Part shown: one piece after another, positions 44,501 to 64,000 of the stretch
Layout: every line of letters starts with the position of its first letter
How positions within the stretch are numbered: position 1 is the stretch's first letter
NCBI GenBank assembly: GCA_009823395.1
Contig: CM020501.1
Span: 27,464,361 to 27,528,360 of the forward strand
Length of the DNA stretch: 64,000 nucleotides
Direction: 5' to 3'
Source: Thamnaconus septentrionalis
Taxonomy: Eukaryota; Chordata; Actinopteri; Tetraodontiformes; Monacanthidae
Translations under genes and position numbers: made by a program
Notes under the pieces: model-generated
Told to the model about the DNA's origin: nothing
The model's database searches: none
The model's input: the letters and a program-made list of their open reading frames with translations, nothing else

Positions 44501-45391
44501 TTTGGTTTTGTCAATTATCGTCATTATTGATTATTGAGCTTTTGTTTGTTGAATTTGTAGCTTACAGTGTTTTAATTGCAATCATTTCAAGAATCTTTAT
44601 CTCGAGGGTTTTACTGATCAAATCGAATCAGTCAACGTTGTACTGACATGGCTTCTCATTTCTTTGTTGAAGGAAAATAAAACAGAATTGACTGAAGAAG
44701 AAAAACACTCAACCTGCACCAAATGTCCATCGTACTATTTTACATAATCTGTTTTCCCAAAACATATTACTAGAATTACAATTTTTAATCATTGTAAAGT
44801 AATTTTCCTACAAAACGTACTTCTGTCACAGAAATACTGTTACGTTTGTTTGGCGGTTCCTTCTAATTCTTACTTACTTCTCGGAACCTTTCTTCCTCGT
44901 TGTTTTCTACCGAATCCCCTCTGTGCGGACACCATTCACGCTTATGTGTCGTCAAGCTAGTCGACGTCGAAACGTACACTTCTGACTTTACTTTCATGTT
45001 ACATGCATGCCACATACTACCGTATTTACCATTTGATTGTTTTGCCTCCTTGCAGGCCACAAATCGATGACTTTCTCTGCGAACATTTAAATTATTTTAC
45101 GTGATAATATTTGCGCAAAAACAGAAATCCTTTCTGAGGATCTGAGATCATTGTTATCTTGCAGCAACCACATCTTTACACGAGTATCTGCAATGCAAAT
45201 GTAGAGAAGAAAGCCTGCTAATGATGAATAACAGTAATGACTTCAATAACGTGAATTTTTGTTCACTTTTTTTTTTTTTTTTTAAGTAATCATGTAAAAA
45301 CTCGCGCTTTTCCATTTTGTCTGGTCAAACATAGCTTAGCGTTTCTTTTTGTTCCCGCTCGCTTGACTTAATTTGAAGGAAAAGTCGGTAA

Positions 45392-45424
45392 CACTTCCGG
45401 CGAGTTGACGTGTAGTTTGACGTC
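45392..45424 (+). promoter_or_regulatory. slx9 core promoter motifs (ETS and CRE half-sites)
   Basis: CACTTCCGG (45392-45400) is a strong ETS site. TGACGT at 45406-45411 and TTGACGTC just after it are CRE-like. They lie 80-115 bases upstream of the slx9 ATG, a typical TATA-less housekeeping arrangement, and the surroundings are CpG rich. Confidence 0.5.
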
Positions 45425-45505
45425 GTTCGCACGCCGTCAGCAGAAGACGAGGCAGCCTGCGTGCTACGAACAACTGGGGTTGCTGTCTACACAAGCTGGT
45501 CAAAA

Positions 45506-60173
<14,668 letters not shown>

Positions 60174-60423
60174 TGTTTGGCGGAGAGCCCGTGGCATCCT
60201 TCTACGTACAGTTGGAGCTCCACCAGGAGTTTGGGACCCGGGGGGTGGCAGCGGCTTTCGGAAATCTGTCAGCCAGCAACTAACAAGACTCTCCCGACTC
60301 AACCCCCCCACCCTCGGACAAAGATGATTGGCACGAAGCGTGGGGGGAAATCGTTTCGCTGCTGTGTGGATATCCCCCGTTGTTTGACTCCCCGTTTGTA
60401 TTGTCTGCTGATGCATTTGCTGT

Positions 60424-60429
60424 ATTAAA
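60424..60429 (+). promoter_or_regulatory. Poly(A) signal of slx9
   Basis: ATTAAA, the common variant signal, 250 bases after the slx9 stop codon and followed by a T-rich stretch (GTCTTTTTCTGTT). Confidence 0.6.
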
Positions 60430-60556
60430 CCATCGACTTCCAATGCGCTGCATCTAGAGCCTGCGTCTTTTTCTGTTCTCGAGACACAGCAACGATCTCA
60501 TGGCGGGAAGCACAGACGACAACAACAACAACAACAACAAAAAAAATCTTGTTTTC

Positions 60557-60708
60557 TTACAACGGCGCCCACACATCCATCCATCCCTCCTCGTCTATCT
60601 TCAGAGTCTTCTCATTGTGCAGCATTCGCTGGAAGATCAGTGCCCGGGCGTCAGGTGACTCACAAGCAATAACCATAGCAACTTCACCCATTCCATGGAA
60701 GTGAACAT
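60557..60708 (-). CDS. Exon-like minus-strand ORF, unrecognised (possible last exon)
   Basis: An acceptor-like CTCACACGAG precedes 50 codons ending in TAA at 60559-60557. The translation includes HFHGMGEVAMVIACES, PDARALIFQRMLHNEKT and KIDEEGWMDVWAPL; it has balanced composition and looks protein-like rather than random. I cannot place it in a family. It would be the 3' terminal coding exon of a gene lying at higher coordinates, convergent with slx9, but no companion exon was identified up to 64 kb. A pseudogene fragment is the main alternative. Confidence 0.3.
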
Positions 60709-60839
60709 CTCGTGTGAGGGGGGAAATAAAAATGAAGATGCTTTCCAAATTGTCGTGAGTGCATATGATGGAGGGATGTGGGCACAGCTCTAAAAATACT
60801 GCCCTCACAAGCACGTGTATCTCCATCTAAACAGATTCC

Positions 60840-63800
60840 TGAATTCAATCACGCTAGTATTCCAACTTCCTCCCACGCAATGCCGAGGTAGCAAAAAACT
60901 ACCAAGCAGGATTTTTTTTTTCTATTAAATATGCTTTTTATTGAATTTTTGTTGGCAGCCACGGGTTAACCTGCAACAGTGGTAAGAGTTCAGTGTTTTA
61001 GGGCAGCTGCGACAGTGTTGTCTTTGTTGTGAAATCACAACACACATCGAGGAGGAAAACACTTTCCAAGACCATAACTTTAAGCTAGCTGTTGAGAAGA
61101 GCCAGATATAAAGAAAATTGTGTTACGTCTTGTATTCCTGTGAGGGAGGTTTCATTTTCACGGCCACATGAAATTCCAGAATTAGGGGGGATTGTGATAA
61201 ATTTTAGTGAAAATTCTTCGTCACAATCGTGCAGCGCTGGCAGTTTCATTTGGTCTAACATATTTCCAGGGAGCGTTAACGGTTGTTTTTAAGGGTTTGA
61301 TTGGAAGGAGAAAAAAAAGAAAAATGCTGGGTTCAGTGTTGCTGCAGGCCATTAGGGCTCATTAATAATAAATAGCGTGAGGACAGTACGGTGTCAAATG
61401 AAAACTCATCAGGCTTGCTTGTTAGCATCCGCTAACATGCGCTAATTGTGGGGGTCGGGGCTGGGTGGAATGGGGATGCGGAGGCTAGTTAATCCATTTA
61501 TACAAAAATAAAAAATAAATGGATTTACCTGTGATTTCAACTTAATATATACACATGTATGTGTATATTTATACACATATATATTTCTACATATATCTAT
61601 ATATTTATACACTGAGTGGACTATATAGTGAATACCAATGTCTACTTAGAATTTGGACACCCTGTTATTGTGCACTGTATAGTGAATAGGGGGCGATTCA
61701 GGACTGTTCTTGAAACGGCTCATCGAGTCGACGGGCACGTGCGTGAGATGCTCGGCGACCAGCGGCAGCGGAGGAGGAGGATGTCTGAATGTAAGCGCAG
61801 CACGCGAGAGGCAGGAAGAGGATTAAAAGGGCCGAGCTGCAACAAGCCTTTTTGACGGCCCCGAGGACTCCTCAAGAACCGCAAAGAGCGATACGCGTTA
61901 TTCCTAAAATAGCTCTGCACAACGGGCTGTTAATGTTGGAGAGTGGGAGGTGGGTGGGAAACAGAGCTTCCTTTTCATAGTTTTGGTTGGAAACGGATAG
62001 GCAGCTGCAAAGTCCTTTGCATGTGAACAGGTAAGCAGCAAACGGGCAGGATGCAAAATGATGGGGGATTTGATAGATGTCGCAGTGTGCCATTTAACGC
62101 CCCGGCGGGCGCAGTTAACGAGAATGCAGCAAACGCTGAGGTTCCTGCCTTGACACATCAAAATGCCAGTTGTGCAACCAGTCTATTATGTTATGGCGGG
62201 TGGCTGAGGTGACAAACAACTGAAACAAATCCACTCTGCTGTACATTTAAGTATTTGCTCATGGTCGCCCATCTTGTTCTGAAAATATCCATCTTCAGAT
62301 GAAGATGGGATGTTTCCACCCTTTTTTAATGAAATTTTCAGTTTGTCGGCCTTGAACAGACTGCCATCACGTGCGTCCCTGCTTCTCAACCGCATCGCCT
62401 GCACACCCTCTGTGTCTCCGCCAGTCTCCGTGTTTGTAGCACAAGGACTACATGAAAGAATTCTTCCTGGGTAGTAATCTATCTTCCCATTCCCGGATTG
62501 AAGTCGCCCCGTTTGGATGCGTTTGATTCATTCAAGCACTGTTTGAACCACCTACCCACCCAAGCAGGCTGAACCACAATTTGCAAAGGCATAAGTTTTA
62601 TTATTACATCCCCTAGATTCTTCAAAGTCTCCAGGCCTCACAGTGTGCACCGGATCCTCTTGTGTGTATGTTTCCCGAAAATCTAGAGTCTTCCTACTCG
62701 CCCAGTCACGCAAGTCTGGCACATGACTCATTGACGAATCCGCAGTGGGTACGCCAGGCGAGCATGGGGAACTAAGACAAACAAAAGGGTGGGAGCACTC
62801 CTATGCCGCTCATCAGTCAACACATTCGGCGCAGTTCGACATCTGTTTGCTGAGCAACGGCCATTTAAATCCTAGTCAGTGATTTTAACGGCATCCGCGC
62901 TGCTAATAAAATCGTCCCCCCCCTGAGTGATGGCGCTGATTACTCTGATGACACTCCACCGCAGGGCCTCCTCTCACCTGGCCGCCTCCTTTAAAAACAC
63001 GGCGTGCCATCGCACGGCATAAGAGCGGGGGAACGCACGTGTTTCGGTAAATAACAAAAGCGTGACGGGGAACTGCAAGACGGTTTAATCAAGAGTAACG
63101 CACAAAGTGGTCCCCAATCGGTCTTCCCCCATTGTAACACAATAAGAACGGGGAGGGTAGTCATGCAGAGGACTGATTGGGGACTCATCTCCAACTTAAT
63201 GTTGGAAAAACAAAGGAGGTGGTGGTGGTGGATTTCCATCGGTGCCCTCACTCCCCTGTGCAAGAAATGGGCTGCGTGAATAAAACTCTCTTGTCTTGCT
63301 TTGCAAATAACTGAAAGTTTTAAAAGTTAGCAGAGGGAAAAAACATCTCATTTCATCCCCAATGAATTCTGAACATATAAGTTTAATTTAGTTATTAACT
63401 GGCTTTGGATGCATAAAAGTAAACAAACACTCTTATCTAATTTTAATATGTAAAGCTTAAGTCGGTAAGTGGTTTGTCGCTGGAAGCAACATGTCCCATA
63501 ATCCAGTCAAACGTGTCTTCGGAGTGTACTTGTATCTTTTTAAGTGTGACAAATCTACATTAATAGTCTACTACTTTCGCGTGTTCTCTGGTCTTTGGGG
63601 TTACAGAATAATCAAGAAAACTAATTTGTTTTATCCCAACTTCTTCATTTTTTACGTTCCCATTCTCACCCTCAAAGCCCGCAGACGTTCAGAACAAAAG
63701 TCTGAGACAAGACGGCGAACAAATCCAGTTGGTGTCGCTGGGCCACGTGTTGTTCAATCTGCGGCAACAAGACTGAAGCAACCGGTCTCTTTCAAATTAT

Positions 63801-64000
63801 GTTTACGGGGAACATCTGAACTATTAAACCATAATGGGCTTCCTCGTGGTCCCAGATTCATGGGTCCTGAAGAGGGAGGTATGTTAATTAAGTTCTAGCG
63901 AGTCCAGATGTGGAGTGGCCAGCAGGATTACAAGGATCAACACGCACTGCTGCTCAAACACACATCAAAATGTTTCTTTTCATATAACATTTCATTTTCA
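60840..64000. other. Right flank without a recognised gene
   Basis: No exon could be assigned. The longest frame (63491-63898, plus, 135 codons) has no recognisable domain. Short GC-rich patches at about 61.70-61.90 and 62.88-63.02 kb stand out from AT-rich surroundings and could be regulatory, or spacer of a neighbouring gene's long intron. Confidence 0.4.

Larger units (their letters stand above)
43293..45505. other. plcd4 3'UTR and slx9 promoter region
   Basis: The plcd4 3'UTR probably ends at AATAAA 44495-44500 or 44676-44681. A GT/GC repeat lies at 44391-44450. A minus-strand frame at 44863-45060 ends in a donor-like GAAGTAAGTAAG and could be a first exon of an unrecognised gene, but nothing else supports it. 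The last 150 bases before 45506 carry the slx9 promoter motifs. Confidence 0.5.

Noticed and set aside
63491..63898. 135-codon plus-strand ORF near the right edge
   Set aside because: No domain, no promoter or splice context, and mixed composition consistent with chance.

Overview
The window is from a vertebrate nuclear genome, almost certainly a ray-finned (teleost) fish. The genes carry spliceosomal GT-AG introns, most introns are short, and their products align, as far as I can recall the families, with vertebrate DHRSX, ZBED1, SOWAHC, CEP70, PLCD4 and SLX9 (FAM207A). The DNA between them is full of long dinucleotide microsatellites and short non-autonomous DNA transposons of the kind common in fish. 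No bacterial, phage, plasmid or CRISPR feature was seen. All identifications come from reading the translations. No database search was possible.

Layout. 1-3.3 kb has no recognisable gene, but holds a promoter-like motif cluster and a perfect 13-bp-arm hairpin. At 3.5 kb a minus-strand exon encodes a signal peptide of an unrecognised secreted protein. 4.36-12.87 kb is dhrsx (plus, seven coding exons, 325 aa), with intron-poor zbed1 nested in its first intron on the same strand. 12.9-17.4 kb is intergenic and contains nested MITE-like elements. 17.4-19.1 kb is single-exon sowahc (minus). 20.85-26.63 kb is cep70 (minus, 15 coding exons, 572 aa). 28.47-29.10 kb is a decayed serpin. 33.9-43.3 kb is plcd4 (plus, 15 coding exons, 755 aa), probably with an upstream leader exon near 31.5-31.7 kb. 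45.5-60.2 kb is slx9/fam207a (plus, six coding exons, 251 aa), whose 9-kb second intron is repeat rich. 60.2-64 kb has no confident gene apart from one exon-like minus-strand ORF.

Functionally this is a mixed housekeeping neighbourhood: dolichol synthesis (dhrsx), transcription factor of transposase origin (zbed1), centrosome (cep70), calcium-dependent phosphoinositide hydrolysis (plcd4) and pre-40S ribosome assembly/export (slx9). Nothing indicates one shared pathway. I rebuilt the exons by hand. Every junction listed keeps the reading frame, and lengths come out close to the human proteins, so the multi-exon models are well supported internally.

The most notable points are the zbed1-in-dhrsx nesting (also a mammalian arrangement), several transposon copies with clear target-site duplications, the broken serpin, and an open reading frame running through the plcd4 leader exon. 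I did not find a new biological system here.
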